From positions 62,001 to 126,000 of the forward strand of contig NZ_SOFH01000008.1 of assembly GCF_004402495.1 (NCBI RefSeq): DNA of 64,000 nucleotides, given 5' to 3'. A program made the position numbers and the translations under genes. Under the pieces are notes generated by a model. It saw only the letters and a program-made list of their open reading frames with translations, was not told where the DNA came from and ran no database searches. Source of the DNA: Cryobacterium sp. HLT2-28 (lineage in GTDB: Bacteria > Actinomycetota > Actinomycetes > Actinomycetales > Microbacteriaceae). The first letter of the stretch is position 1; each line of letters begins with the position of its first letter. Positions 8,119-17,614 of the stretch are shown here, in pieces.

Positions 8119-10200
8119 GTGAGCTCTTCAGACTATTCCGCACGCCACCTGTCGGTCCTCGAGGGGCTCGAGGCGGTTCGCAAGCGCCCCGGCATGTACA
8201 TCGGTTCGACCGACTCGCGCGGTCTGATGCACTGCCTCTGGGAAATCATCGACAACTCGGTCGACGAGGCGCTGGGCGGATTCGGTTCCCGGATCGACAT
8301 CGTCCTGCACCCGGACGAGAGCGTCGAGGTCAGGGACACCGCCCGCGGCGTTCCGGTGGACATCGAGCCCAAGACCGGCCTGACCGGGGTTGAGGTGGTC
8401 TTCACCAAGCTGCACGCCGGCGGAAAGTTCGGCAGCGGATCGTATGCCGCCTCCGGCGGCCTGCACGGCGTCGGCGCATCCGTCGTGAACGCCCTGTCCG
8501 AGCGACTCGACGTAGAGGTCGACCGTGACGGCAAGACCTGGGCGATGTCGTTCCACCGCGGCGAACCCGGGATCTTTGCGGATACAGGGGAGAAGAGCCC
8601 CGACGCGCCCTTCACCCCGTTCGAGAAGCAGAGCGAACTCCGCGTGATCGGCAAGGTCAAGCGCGGGGTCACCGGTACCCGGGTGCGCTACTGGGCCGAC
8701 CGGCAGATCTTCACCAGGGGAGCCGCCTTCCAGACTGAGGAGCTCCTCGACCGGGCCAGGCAGACCGCGTTCCTCGTTCCCGGCCTCGCCATCGACATCG
8801 ACGACCGGCGCAGCGCCGAAGCGGTACACGAGTCGTTCCAGTTCGAGGGCGGCATTTCCGAGTTCGTCGACCACCTCGCAACCGACACCCCCATCACCGA
8901 CACCTGGCGGCTGTCCGGGAACGGCAGCTTCACCGAGACCGTCCCTGTCCTGACCGACAAGGGCGCCATGGTGCCGACCGAACTGACCCGGGACTGCGCC
9001 GTCGACATCGCCCTGCGCTGGGGCACGGGCTACGACACCGTCGTCCGCAGCTTCGTGAACATCATCGCCACGCCGAAGGGCGGCACCCATCAGGCCGGCT
9101 TCGACGCCGGGCTGCTGAAATTCCTGCGGTCCCAGGTGGAGTTGAACGCCCGCCGCCTCAAGATGGGTTCCGACAAGCTGGAGAAGGACGACGTGATGGC
9201 CGGCCTGACCGCCGTGCTGAACGTGCGGCTCCCCGAACCACAATTCGAGGGCCAGACCAAGGAGGTCCTGGGCACACCGGCCGTGCGCGCCATCGTCGCC
9301 AACGTCGTCGCCCAGGCCATGAACGAGCGTTTCATCTCCACGAAGCGTGACGACAAGACCCAGGCGGCGGTCGTGCTGGACAAGATCGTCGCCGAGATGA
9401 AGTCCCGCATTTCCGCGCGGGCCCACAAGGAAACCCAGCGGCGCAAGAACGCGCTCGAGAGCTCGTCGCTGCCGGCGAAGCTGGTCGACTGCCGCAGCAA
9501 CGACGTGACCACGAGCGAGCTGTTCATCGTCGAAGGTGACTCTGCGCTCGGCACCGCGAAGCTCGCCAGGGACAGCGAGCACCAGGCTCTCCTGCCGATC
9601 CGGGGCAAGATCCTCAACGTGCAGAAGGCCTCGGTGTCCGACATGCTCTCCAACCTGGAGTGCGCGTCGATCATCCAGGTCATCGGCGCCGGCTCCGGGC
9701 GCAGCTTCGACCTGTCGGCCGCCCGGTACGGCAAGGTCATCATCATGAGTGACGCGGATGTCGACGGCGCCCACATCCGCACCCTCCTGCTGACCCTCTT
9801 CTTCCGGTACATGCGGCCGATGATCACCGAGGGCCGAGTCTTCGCGGCGGTGCCCCCGCTGCACCGGGTGGTCGTGATGAACCCGGGCAGCAAGCCGAAC
9901 GAGACCATCTACACCTATTCGGAGCCCGAACTGCACAGCGTGCTCGCCGGGTTGAAGAAGAGCGGCAAGCGTTACCAGGACCCGATCCAGCGGTACAAGG
10001 GGCTCGGCGAGATGGATGCCGACCAGCTCGCCACCACGACCATGGAACGCGCGCACCGCACCCTCCGCCGGGTCAGGGTGGCCGACGCGGAGATGGCAGG
10101 AAAGGTATTCGAACTCCTGATGGGCAACGACGTCGCCCCACGCAAGGAATTCATCATCGACAGCTCGGACAAGCTCAGCCGCGACCGGATCGACGTCTAA
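8119..10200 (+). CDS. parE: Type IIA topoisomerase subunit B (topoisomerase IV ParE type)
   Basis: This ATPase subunit of a type II topoisomerase acts with ParC (11015-13501) in chromosome decatenation. The 693-residue protein has the GHKL ATPase domain with EIIDNSVDE (42-50). The next ATP motif reads DTARG where DNGRG or DDGRG is common. The TOPRIM domain follows with IVEGDSALG and DADVDGAHI, and the C-terminus has QRYKGLGEM. The GTG at 8119 begins the conserved sequence; the longer frame upstream is not coding. Its position beside sigA matches parE in Streptomyces, which supports ParE over GyrB. The 3' end overlaps the convergent SDR by 3 bp. Confidence 0.9.
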   Translation: MSSSDYSARHLSVLEGLEAVRKRPGMYIGSTDSRGLMHCLWEIIDNSVDEALGGFGSRIDIVLHPDESVEVRDTARGVPVDIEPKTGLTGVEVVFTKLHAGGKFGSGSYAASGGLHGVGASVVNALSERLDVEVDRDGKTWAMSFHRGEPGIFADTGEKSPDAPFTPFEKQSELRVIGKVKRGVTGTRVRYWADRQIFTRGAAFQTEELLDRARQTAFLVPGLAIDIDDRRSAEAVHESFQFEGGISEFVDHLATDTPITDTWRLSGNGSFTETVPVLTDKGAMVPTELTRDCAVDIALRWGTGYDTVVRSFVNIIATPKGGTHQAGFDAGLLKFLRSQVELNARRLKMGSDKLEKDDVMAGLTAVLNVRLPEPQFEGQTKEVLGTPAVRAIVANVVAQAMNERFISTKRDDKTQAAVVLDKIVAEMKSRISARAHKETQRRKNALESSSLPAKLVDCRSNDVTTSELFIVEGDSALGTAKLARDSEHQALLPIRGKILNVQKASVSDMLSNLECASIIQVIGAGSGRSFDLSAARYGKVIIMSDADVDGAHIRTLLLTLFFRYMRPMITEGRVFAAVPPLHRVVVMNPGSKPNETIYTYSEPELHSVLAGLKKSGKRYQDPIQRYKGLGEMDADQLATTTMERAHRTLRRVRVADAEMAGKVFELLMGNDVAPRKEFIIDSSDKLSRDRIDV

Positions 10201-10937
10201 CCATCGGTATCCGCCCCCTCCGCGGACGGGCTCACCGCCGGAACGGAGAAGGCCGTGCTCGGCAGGTCGGCCTCGTCGGCCATGATCGCGGCAACGATGC
10301 GCCGGGCGACCAGGTCGGGCGCGTGACCGGCGGGCAGCCGTGGCGCCGTTCCGGCGATCGGGTGCCCGGATAGTCCGGTCTCGGTGTGGCCCGGCCGGGC
10401 GTCGAGAATGCGGATGCCGCTCCGGCGCAGCTCCCGGCCGGCGGCCTTGTCGAAGGCCGCAAGGGCTGCCTTCGAGGCGGAGTACGCCGCCAGGTTAGCG
10501 GTCGGGCTTTCGCTCACGACCCCGCTCAGCGTCACCACGAAGGGGCTTCGCCCCGCCGCTGCCGACTCGGCCAGGGCCGCGCGGGCGGCCCGCAGCAACC
10601 GGATCGGGGCCAGCGTGTTCACGGCGAACAGCCGTTCCAGGGTCGGATCGGTCACCTCGGTCGCCGCCCCGAAGGCGACGACGCCGGCGGCGTTCACGAT
10701 GCCGTCGAGGCGGCCGTCGACGGCGATCGCGCCGGCGACCAGGGCGACGATGTCGGCCGGGACGGCCAGGTCGGCGGTGACGATCGTCCCGGGAAGGTCA
10801 AGGGTCTCGAGGCTGCCCCTGTCCCGCCCGCTGAGGATCAGTCGCGCGCCCTGGTCGGCGAGCAGCCGGGCGATGTCACGGCCGAGGCCCCCTGAGGCGC
10901 CGACGACGAGGATGGATGCGTCACGAAGCTGGGTCAT
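10197..10937 (-). CDS. Short-chain dehydrogenase/reductase
   Basis: This 246-residue classical SDR has the Rossmann cofactor motif GASGGLG (13-19), the NAAG motif (about 82-85), and the catalytic Ser in TLSG followed by YSASK. The substrate is unknown. It lies downstream of parC on the same strand behind two stem-loops and overlaps the parE stop by 3 bp tail to tail. Confidence 0.88.
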   Translation of the reverse strand: MTQLRDASILVVGASGGLGRDIARLLADQGARLILSGRDRGSLETLDLPGTIVTADLAVPADIVALVAGAIAVDGRLDGIVNAAGVVAFGAATEVTDPTLERLFAVNTLAPIRLLRAARAALAESAAAGRSPFVVTLSGVVSESPTANLAAYSASKAALAAFDKAAGRELRRSGIRILDARPGHTETGLSGHPIAGTAPRLPAGHAPDLVARRIVAAIMADEADLPSTAFSVPAVSPSAEGADTDG

Positions 10938-10949
10938 GCCGCCACCTTA

Positions 10950-11011
10950 GCCGGGCTTCCTGCCCGGCCGGTCCACCGGGGCGGCCCCGCGGCAAGCAGC
11001 GGGTGCCGCGG
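10950..11011 (-). terminator. Two stem-loops between parC and SDR
   Basis: GCCGGGC-N5-GCCCGGC (10950-10968) and CCGCGGCA-N9-TGCCGCGG (10987-11011) lie in the 77-bp gap. Either could end parC transcription; neither has a T-run. Confidence 0.4.
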
Positions 11012-11014
11012 CGG

Positions 11015-13501
11015 TCAGCCGTTCTGTGTGCCGATCTGGGCGCCGATCGATCCGACCACGGCGTCCAGCATCGTGCCGGAGGCGTCGCGGCGGGAGCCGG
11101 ATTCGGGGAGAGAACGAGGAGCCCCATCGGGGCCGACGGCGCGGGCCGGGAGCGGCCCGACCCAGGCCACGGACACGGTGTCCTCGCCTTTGAGGAAGCG
11201 GTGGGATCGCACGCCCCCGGTGGCGCGGCCCTTCGCCGGGTACTCGGCGAAGTCGGACAGTTTGGCGCTGCCGGGATCCGTTCCGGCGAGCGTCTGGCTG
11301 CCGGTGGCGATCGTGGCGACCACGGCGGACTCGGCCGCCTCCGGCGCCAGGCTCGTGAACCAGACCACCTGGGTGTCGGGGGCGAGCTTGATCCCGGCCA
11401 TGCCGCCGGCCGTGCGCCCCTGCGGGCGCACCGAGCCGGCCGGGAAACGCAGCAGCTGGGAGTCGGAGGCGATGAAGACGAGTTCGTCGGCCTCGGAACC
11501 CTGTGCGGCGCCGACGACGACATCCTTCGGTTTCAACGCGATGATCTCGAAGTCGGGCCGGTTCGCCCAATCGCCTGGGGTCACGCGTTTCACGATGCCG
11601 GAGCGCGTGCCGAGCGCGATCGCCCGGTCGGAGTCGAGGGAGACCAGGGCGAGCACCTTCTCCTCCTTGTTCGGCAGGGCAAGGTAATCCCCGATGCGCA
11701 CGCCCGCCGCGAGCTGGATCGAGGTCGGCGGCATCACGGGCAGGTCGACGGGGGAGAACCGGATGAGGCGGCCCAGGCTGGTCACGGCGCCGACCTCGGT
11801 GCGGCTGGTGGTGTCCAGGCTGGACAGGATTGCGTCGTGCTTGCTGCGGCGCTGTGCCGGGACGATCCGCTCGTTCAACGGTTCGTCGGCGGAGGGAAGG
11901 TCGACCCGGGCGATCCGGCCGGTCGTGCTGAGGTAGAGCCGGGTCGGGGTGTCGGTGACCTCGAGGATCGCGGCCGTGCGTTTCGCGGCGGCCCCGGCGA
12001 TGCTCGGCCGGGCCTCGGTGAGCACGGTTCGCCGGGGGGTGCCGAATCGTTCGGCCACGGTGGCGAGCTCGTCGGAGACGAGGGTGCGGATGGCCTGCTT
12101 GCTGCCGAGCAGCTTCTCGAGGGCGGCGATGTCCGCGAGCAGCTGGTCGCGTTCCGTCTCCAGCTCGATCCGCGAGAACCGGGTCAGCCGCCGCAGCCGA
12201 AGCTCGAGGATGTACTCGGCCTGGATCTGGCTCAGGTCGAACACGTCGATCAGGCGGGTGCGAGCCTGGTCGCTGTCGTCGCTGGCGCGGATCACCTGGA
12301 TGACCTCGTCGATGTCGAGGATGGCCACGAGCAGACCCTCAACGAGGTGCAGGCGTTCCTTGCGGCGTGCCAGCCGGTACGCCGACCGCCGGGTGACCAC
12401 CTCGATCCGGTGGCCGACGTAGACCATGAGCAGTTCGCGCAGACCCAGGGTCTGCGGGCCGCCGTCGACGAGGGCGACGGCGTTGATGTTGAACGAGTCC
12501 TCGAGCGGGGTGACCCGGTAGAGCTGCTCCAGCACGGCCTCCGGGCTGAACCCGGTCTTGATGCCGATGACGAGGCGGAGTCCCCTGGTGCGGTCGGTGA
12601 GGTCGGTGACGTCGGAGATCCCGCTGAGCTTCTTCGAGTTCACCCCGTCCTTGATCTTCTCGATGACCCGCTCCGGGCCGACGAGGTAGGGCAGCTCGGT
12701 GACGACCAGCCCCGCCTTGCGGGCGGTGATCGCCTCGACGGAGACGCGTGCCCTGGTCTTGAAACTGCCCCGGCCGGTGGCGTAGGCATCTTTGATCCCG
12801 GCCAGGCCGACGATGGTTCCTCCGGTGGGCAGGTCGGGACCCGGCACGAACTCCATCAGGTCCTCGAGGGTGGCGTCCGGGTGCGCCAGGAGGTGCCGGG
12901 CGGCGCCCACCACCTCGATCAGGTTGTGCGGCGCCATATTCGTCGCCATCCCGACGGCGATGCCGCTCGCTCCGTTGACCAGCAGGTTCGGGTACGCCGC
13001 CGGCAGCACGTCGGGTTGGGTGAGCTGATTGTCGTAGTTGGGCACGAAGTCCACGACGTCCTCATCGAGGTTCTCCGTCATGGCCAGGGCCGGGGCGGCC
13101 AGGCGCGCCTCGGTGTAGCGGGGCGCGGCCGGGCCGTCGTCGAGCGAACCGAAGTTGCCGTGCCCGTCGATCAGGGGCACCCGCAGGGTGAACGCCTGAG
13201 CCATCCGCACCAGGGCGTCGTAGATAGCCGTGTCGCCGTGGGGGTGCAACTTGCCCATCACCTCGCCGACGACCCGCGCGCTCTTGACATGGCCGCGGTC
13301 CGGACGCAGTCCCATTTCGCTCATCTGGTAGAGGATGCGGCGCTGCACGGGCTTGAGCCCGTCCCGTGCGTCGGGGAGCGCACGGGAGTAGATCACCGAG
13401 TACGCATACTCGAGGAAGGACCCCTGCATCTCCGTCGACACGTCGACGTCTTCGATGCGCTCGGTGAAATCGGCGGGCGGCGTGCTGTTTGAACGGCTCA
13501 T
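11015..13501 (-). CDS. parC: Type IIA topoisomerase subunit A (topoisomerase IV ParC type)
   Basis: This DNA-cleaving subunit partners ParE. The 828-residue protein has the breakage-reunion domain with [10 protein letters not shown] (86-95), the quinolone-resistance region where Thr91 matches GyrA Ser83, and the catalytic Tyr129 in [10 protein letters not shown] beta-propeller C-terminal domain follows. The GyrA box is degenerate (QRRSKHD), which argues for ParC over GyrA. It is divergent from the phosphatase gene at 13594. Confidence 0.9.
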   Translation of the reverse strand: MSRSNSTPPADFTERIEDVDVSTEMQGSFLEYAYSVIYSRALPDARDGLKPVQRRILYQMSEMGLRPDRGHVKSARVVGEVMGKLHPHGDTAIYDALVRMAQAFTLRVPLIDGHGNFGSLDDGPAAPRYTEARLAAPALAMTENLDEDVVDFVPNYDNQLTQPDVLPAAYPNLLVNGASGIAVGMATNMAPHNLIEVVGAARHLLAHPDATLEDLMEFVPGPDLPTGGTIVGLAGIKDAYATGRGSFKTRARVSVEAITARKAGLVVTELPYLVGPERVIEKIKDGVNSKKLSGISDVTDLTDRTRGLRLVIGIKTGFSPEAVLEQLYRVTPLEDSFNINAVALVDGGPQTLGLRELLMVYVGHRIEVVTRRSAYRLARRKERLHLVEGLLVAILDIDEVIQVIRASDDSDQARTRLIDVFDLSQIQAEYILELRLRRLTRFSRIELETERDQLLADIAALEKLLGSKQAIRTLVSDELATVAERFGTPRRTVLTEARPSIAGAAAKRTAAILEVTDTPTRLYLSTTGRIARVDLPSADEPLNERIVPAQRRSKHDAILSSLDTTSRTEVGAVTSLGRLIRFSPVDLPVMPPTSIQLAAGVRIGDYLALPNKEEKVLALVSLDSDRAIALGTRSGIVKRVTPGDWANRPDFEIIALKPKDVVVGAAQGSEADELVFIASDSQLLRFPAGSVRPQGRTAGGMAGIKLAPDTQVVWFTSLAPEAAESAVVATIATGSQTLAGTDPGSAKLSDFAEYPAKGRATGGVRSHRFLKGEDTVSVAWVGPLPARAVGPDGAPRSLPESGSRRDASGTMLDAVVGSIGAQIGTQNG

Positions 13502-13593
13502 TCGTGAATTCTGTTGAGGCGTGCTGGCCTGGGGCAGGCACTTTCGGGTGGGCGCTGGAACGTGCGGCCTGGGTCTATGTCAGAATTGGCCGG

Positions 13594-14736
13594 ATGCCCC
13601 CCATGCTACCGGCCCGCCAATTCAGTGCCCTGCGGCTTGCCGACGTTCTGACAAGTTCCCTGTCCTCGATCCTCGACCGGCCCAATGCCCTGGGCCTGGG
13701 GTCGGCCGGCCGGACCGTCGTGGTGCTGGCCGACGGGCTCGGGGTCGGCCAGCTCCGGGCGCGCGCCGGGCATGCGCGCTTCCTGTGCTCCCACCTCACG
13801 AAGGCGGGCGTGCTCGACGGCGTCTTCCCTGCCACGACGGCCGCCGGGATCGCCACCCTCACGACCGGTGTCGAGCCGGGGCGACATGGCCTGGTCGGCT
13901 ACCGCGTGCGCGACGAGGCCAGGGACCGGGTCGTGAACCAGCTGACCGGTTGGGACGACGACATGGATCCGGCACGGTGGCAAAGGGAACGCACGGTCTT
14001 CGAGCGCGCCGCCGACGACGGGGTGCCCAGTTTCGCGATCGGGCCCAAGCGCTACACGGCGTCCGGTTTCACCCTGGCCGTGCTCCGCGGCGCCCGCTAC
14101 GTGCCCGCGGAGACCCTGGCAGACCGATTCGCGGCCGCCCGCACGCTGCTCGACTCCGAACCGAGGGCACTTGTCTACCTGTATGTCCCCGAACTGGACA
14201 TGGCCGCCCACGCGCACGGCTGGGAGTCCGCCCGGTGGCTGGCCGAACTGGAGGCACTCGACGCCGCGGTGGCGAGGTTCGCCGCCGGCCTCAGACGGGA
14301 CGAGGGGCTGCTGCTTACCGCCGATCACGGCGTCGTCGATGTCCCGGCAACCCGGCATGTTCTTTTCGACACCGTTCCCGAGCTCGTCGGGGGAGTGCGC
14401 CACATCGGAGGAGACCCCCGATGCGTCCAGCTCTACCTGGAACCGGAGCGCGCCGATGAGGCGCCGGCCCTGGCCGAATCCTGGCGGGAAACCGAGGGCG
14501 ACCGTGCCTGGGTGTTCACCCGGGCCGAGGCCGTCGAGGCTGGCCTCTTCGGCGAGGTAGCGCCGGAGGTGCTTCCGCGGATCGGAGACGTCATCGTCGC
14601 CGCCCGCAAACTGGTCGCCTATTACGACTCACGCGAACCGAACCAGTCGGCTCGCCAGATGATCGGCCAGCACGGGTCGCTCACCGACGAGGAACTCCGG
14701 GTCCCGTTGATCCGGTTCGGCGCGCACTCGGCCTGA
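13594..14736 (+). CDS. Alkaline phosphatase superfamily enzyme (nucleotide pyrophosphatase-like)
   Basis: This is a 380-residue phosphodiesterase or phosphatase of the alkaline-phosphatase fold. Visible metal-site motifs are ADGLGVG (about residue 43), the nucleophile Thr in FPATTAAGIATLTTG (about 78-92), DMAAHAHGW (about 205) and TADHG (about 246). No signal peptide is obvious, so it probably acts in the cytosol. The ATG at 13594 opens the conserved part; a second ATG at 13603 is possible. The same neighbour lies next to parC in several actinobacteria, but its substrate is not known to me. Confidence 0.82.
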   Translation: MPPMLPARQFSALRLADVLTSSLSSILDRPNALGLGSAGRTVVVLADGLGVGQLRARAGHARFLCSHLTKAGVLDGVFPATTAAGIATLTTGVEPGRHGLVGYRVRDEARDRVVNQLTGWDDDMDPARWQRERTVFERAADDGVPSFAIGPKRYTASGFTLAVLRGARYVPAETLADRFAAARTLLDSEPRALVYLYVPELDMAAHAHGWESARWLAELEALDAAVARFAAGLRRDEGLLLTADHGVVDVPATRHVLFDTVPELVGGVRHIGGDPRCVQLYLEPERADEAPALAESWRETEGDRAWVFTRAEAVEAGLFGEVAPEVLPRIGDVIVAARKLVAYYDSREPNQSARQMIGQHGSLTDEELRVPLIRFGAHSA

Positions 14737-14782
14737 GGCCGGCACCTGCCGGACCGGGCATGAGCCCGACCCGACACGGTAC

Positions 14783-15379
14783 TCAGGCGGGGTACTGGCC
14801 GCGCTTCACCTGCGGCTTGGGCAGGCGCATCGGACGGAGCTGCAGCGCGCGCATGGCCGCGTACCAACGGACCCGTTCGGCCTTGGGCTCGCCGAACTTC
14901 GCCTTCACCTTGCGGGTGAGCGTGAAACCCAGGATGACGCAGTCGACCACCGCGACGAGGAAGAAGGCCCACAGCGCCAGGATGCCGTAGGTCTGCACCA
15001 TCGGGTCGGGGAAGAACGTCAGCAGGATGACGAGGAACATCACCGGGATCATGAATTCGCCGATGTTGAAACGGGCGTCGACGTAGTCGCGGACGAAGCG
15101 CTTCTGCGGCCCGCGTTCGCGCTGCGGAAGGAACCTGTCGTCACCGGCGGCCATGCCGACACGGGCGCGGTCCCTGGCCTCGGCCGCCTTGCCTCTGGCC
15201 TGCTTGGCCGCGAGCTTGCGGTCGTCGGGCACCAGCGGGCGCTTGTTCAGCGCCTCCTGCTGCTTGCGGCTGGGCGTCGCTTGCCCCTTGCCGGACAGGT
15301 GACCGGCCGCGAGGCGGGCTTTCGTCTCCTCCACGGTCTCCATGGGGGGTTGTGCGTCTGGGTTCACAGGCTTAGCCAC
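14783..15379 (-). CDS. DUF3043 membrane protein
   Basis: This protein of about 198 residues has a basic, charged N-terminal half with KQQEALNKRP, two transmembrane helices (about residues 110-155), and a basic tail, as in the actinobacterial DUF3043 family. Function unknown. I chose the GTG at 15379 because AAGGA lies 6 nt upstream; an ATG at 15394 is possible if the mRNA starts very close to it. The gene is convergent with the phosphatase and divergent from the M20 gene, with overlapping -10 boxes. Confidence 0.82.
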   Translation of the reverse strand: MAKPVNPDAQPPMETVEETKARLAAGHLSGKGQATPSRKQQEALNKRPLVPDDRKLAAKQARGKAAEARDRARVGMAAGDDRFLPQRERGPQKRFVRDYVDARFNIGEFMIPVMFLVILLTFFPDPMVQTYGILALWAFFLVAVVDCVILGFTLTRKVKAKFGEPKAERVRWYAAMRALQLRPMRLPKPQVKRGQYPA

Positions 15380-15404
15380 ATCAGTTCCTTGCATTTGGTT
15401 GGCT

Positions 15405-15412
15405 TAAGATTA
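15405..15412. promoter_or_regulatory. Overlapping divergent -10 boxes
   Basis: TAAGAT (15405-15410, plus strand) is 6 nt before the M20 ATG. TAATCT (15407-15412, minus strand) serves the DUF3043 gene. The two hexamers share four base pairs, so only one polymerase can open the site at a time. Confidence 0.45.
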
Positions 15413-15416
15413 CCCG

Positions 15417-16847
15417 ATGACCGATATTCCAGAAACAGAACCGAATTCGTCGACAACGGCCGCGGACGGCATCCGGGCGGCCGTTGAGCGGGGCCTGCCG
15501 TCGACGATCGCGGACCTCTGCGCGCTCGTTCGGGTCCCGTCGGTGTCGTGGGATGCCTTCGACCGTGGCCAGGTGGCCCGCAGCGCCGAGATGGTGGCGG
15601 AACTGGCGCGCGGTTTGGGCGTGTTCGAGACCGTCGAGGTGAAGCAGGCCGGCATCCCGGGCGGCTCGGAACTGGGCCAGCCGGCGGTGCTTGCCACCCG
15701 GGCTGCCCGGAACGGCCGGCCGACGGTGCTGCTCTACGCGCACCACGACGTGCAGCCTCCCGGCAACGATGGGGACTGGGAAACGCTGCCCTTCGAACCG
15801 ACAGTGCGCGGGGACCGTCTCTACGGACGCGGAGCCGCCGACGACAAGGCGGGCGTGATGGCCCATATCGCGTCGATCCGCGCCCTCGTCGAAGCGGTAG
15901 GACCCGATTTCGACCTCGGCCTCGCCCTCTTCATCGAGGGGGAGGAGGAGTTCGGCAGCCGGTCCTTCGCCACCTTCCTGGAGGAGAACCGGGAGGCGTT
16001 GCGCGCCGACGCCATCGTGGTCGCCGACTCGAACAACTGGGACATCGACACTCCGGCGCTGACGATCGCGCTGCGCGGCAACGTCACATTCAGGCTCACC
16101 GTCCGCACCCTCGACCACGCGTCGCACTCCGGCATGTTCGGCGGCGCCGTCCCCGACGCGATGATGGCCACGGTCCGTCTTCTGGGCACCCTGTACGCCG
16201 CCGACGGATCGGTGGCGGTCGCCGGGCTGACCAGCCACGACACGGCCACCCCCGAGTACTCGGAGGCCCAGCTGCGCCAGGAGACCGGGCTGGCCGCAGG
16301 AGTGAGTCCGATCGGCCACGGCTCCGTTCTCAGCCGGATCTGGTCGCAGCCGGCGATCACGATCACCGGCATCGACGCGCCGACCGTCGCCAACGCCTCC
16401 AACACCCTGTCGCCTGTGATCTCGGTTCGACTGAGCACCCGGATCGCCCCCGGCCAGCCCGCAGCGGATGCCTTCGCCGCCCTCGAGACCCATCTGCGCG
16501 AAAACGCCCCGTTCGGCGCGCAGATCGACATCGACGACGTCGACACGGGGGAAGCCTTCCTCGTCGACACGAGCGGCTGGGCCGTCACCGAGACCCGGCA
16601 CGCCATGGAAGAGGCCTGGGGGCGCGCGCCGGTCGACATCGGCGTCGGCGGCTCGATCCCGTTCATCGCGGACCTCGTGCGGGTCTTCCCCGAAGCCCAG
16701 ATCCTGGTCACCGGCGTCGAGGACCCCGATTCACGCGCGCACAGCCCCAATGAGTCACTCCACCTCGGAGTGTTCAAACGGGCGGTCCTCGCAGAGGCCT
16801 TCCTGCTCGGCCGGCTCAACCGGAGGGTCCAGCCGGCGGCTTCCTGA
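15417..16847 (+). CDS. M20 family dipeptidase
   Basis: This is a cytosolic di-zinc peptidase that cleaves dipeptides or related amides. The 476-residue protein has the metal motif YAHHDVQP (about 106-113), GRGAADDKAG (about 139-148), the catalytic Glu motif IEGEEEFGS (about 175-183), and a late His in SRAHSPNES. The dimerisation domain lies in the middle. The ATG follows a TAAGAT box by 6 nt, so the mRNA is probably leaderless. Confidence 0.9.
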   Translation: MTDIPETEPNSSTTAADGIRAAVERGLPSTIADLCALVRVPSVSWDAFDRGQVARSAEMVAELARGLGVFETVEVKQAGIPGGSELGQPAVLATRAARNGRPTVLLYAHHDVQPPGNDGDWETLPFEPTVRGDRLYGRGAADDKAGVMAHIASIRALVEAVGPDFDLGLALFIEGEEEFGSRSFATFLEENREALRADAIVVADSNNWDIDTPALTIALRGNVTFRLTVRTLDHASHSGMFGGAVPDAMMATVRLLGTLYAADGSVAVAGLTSHDTATPEYSEAQLRQETGLAAGVSPIGHGSVLSRIWSQPAITITGIDAPTVANASNTLSPVISVRLSTRIAPGQPAADAFAALETHLRENAPFGAQIDIDDVDTGEAFLVDTSGWAVTETRHAMEEAWGRAPVDIGVGGSIPFIADLVRVFPEAQILVTGVEDPDSRAHSPNESLHLGVFKRAVLAEAFLLGRLNRRVQPAAS

Positions 16848-16910
16848 CCCGCTCGGCCAAGTCGACGTCCGGATCGGGAATTCCGAGGGTGGTTTCACCG
16901 TTTCGCTGGG

Positions 16911-16916
16911 TAGAAT
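16911..16916 (+). promoter_or_regulatory. Predicted -10 box of erpA-type gene
   Basis: TAGAAT at 16911-16916 predicts a start near 16923 and a leader of about 100 nt before the Fe-S gene. No strong -35 was seen. Confidence 0.4.
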
Positions 16917-17021
16917 CACGGTGGCAACCCGTAGGAGCCGGCCCAGGCCGGCTGCGCGGCGCCACCGATTGACAGCAGCGACGTGACGGGACCGTACCGA
17001 CGCGAGATTAAGAGGAGCAGC

Positions 17022-17381
17022 ATGACCGACACCATCGCCCAAACCGGCACCGCAGCGCACGGCGTGGGCCTCAGCGCCACCGCCGCCCAGAAAGTCCGCA
17101 GCCTGCTCGCCCAGGAAGGCCGCGAGGACCTGCGGCTGCGCGTCGCAGTGCAGCCCGGAGGCTGTTCGGGCCTGATCTACCAGCTCTACTTCGACGAGCG
17201 TGTGCTCGAGGGTGACGCGCTCGTCGACTTCGACGGGGTTGAGGTTGTCGTCGACAAGATGAGCGTGCCCTATCTCGACGGAGCGTCCATCGACTTCGAA
17301 GACACCATTGCGAAGCAGGGGTTCACGATCGACAATCCGAACGCCGGCGGAAGCTGCGCCTGCGGAGACTCCTTCAGCTGA
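17022..17381 (+). CDS. erpA: A-type iron-sulfur cluster carrier (HesB/IscA/ErpA family)
   Basis: This 119-residue protein carries Fe-S clusters to client proteins. The three conserved Cys are in QPGGCSGLIY (about residue 46) and in GGSCACGDSF near the C-terminus. The usual motif is CGC and here it is CAC, an acceptable variant. The ATG at 17022 has AGGAG 6 nt upstream. It lies just before ctaC, as in other actinobacteria, where it may serve Fe-S proteins such as the Rieske subunit. Confidence 0.9.
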   Translation: MTDTIAQTGTAAHGVGLSATAAQKVRSLLAQEGREDLRLRVAVQPGGCSGLIYQLYFDERVLEGDALVDFDGVEVVVDKMSVPYLDGASIDFEDTIAKQGFTIDNPNAGGSCACGDSFS

Positions 17382-17406
17382 TCCGCAGCGGCTGAGCGCC
17401 GTCCCT

Positions 17407-17436
17407 GTCCGAACACACCAGGTCCGAACACACCAG
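17407..17436. repeat. Perfect 15-bp tandem duplication
   Basis: GTCCGAACACACCAG occurs twice in direct succession (17407-17421, 17422-17436), followed by a small CCAGG-CA-CCTGG palindrome. It lies between erpA and ctaC. It could be a slippage product or a double regulator site. The rest of the 233-bp gap shows only a possible TAGGCT -10. Confidence 0.6.
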
Positions 17437-17614
17437 GCACCTGGCGTGTCGCGGTTCGGCGGAGGGTCGGCGCCCGCGAATACTGTGACTGGAGGCGAAT
17501 TCGTTATCCACCCGGCCGCGTTGGTGCACATCCGGAGCCGTCTCTCGCAGTAGGCTGGGAATCGAGAAATGCACTTCCAGTGAAGTGTCGTCGAGTCTTT
17601 CCGAAAGGTTACTG

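Noticed and set aside
10916-13492. Long plus-strand ORF (858 codons) opposite parC
   Set aside because: It is a shadow of parC: Gly/Arg/His/Asp-rich translation without any domain, while the minus strand gives a complete ParC.
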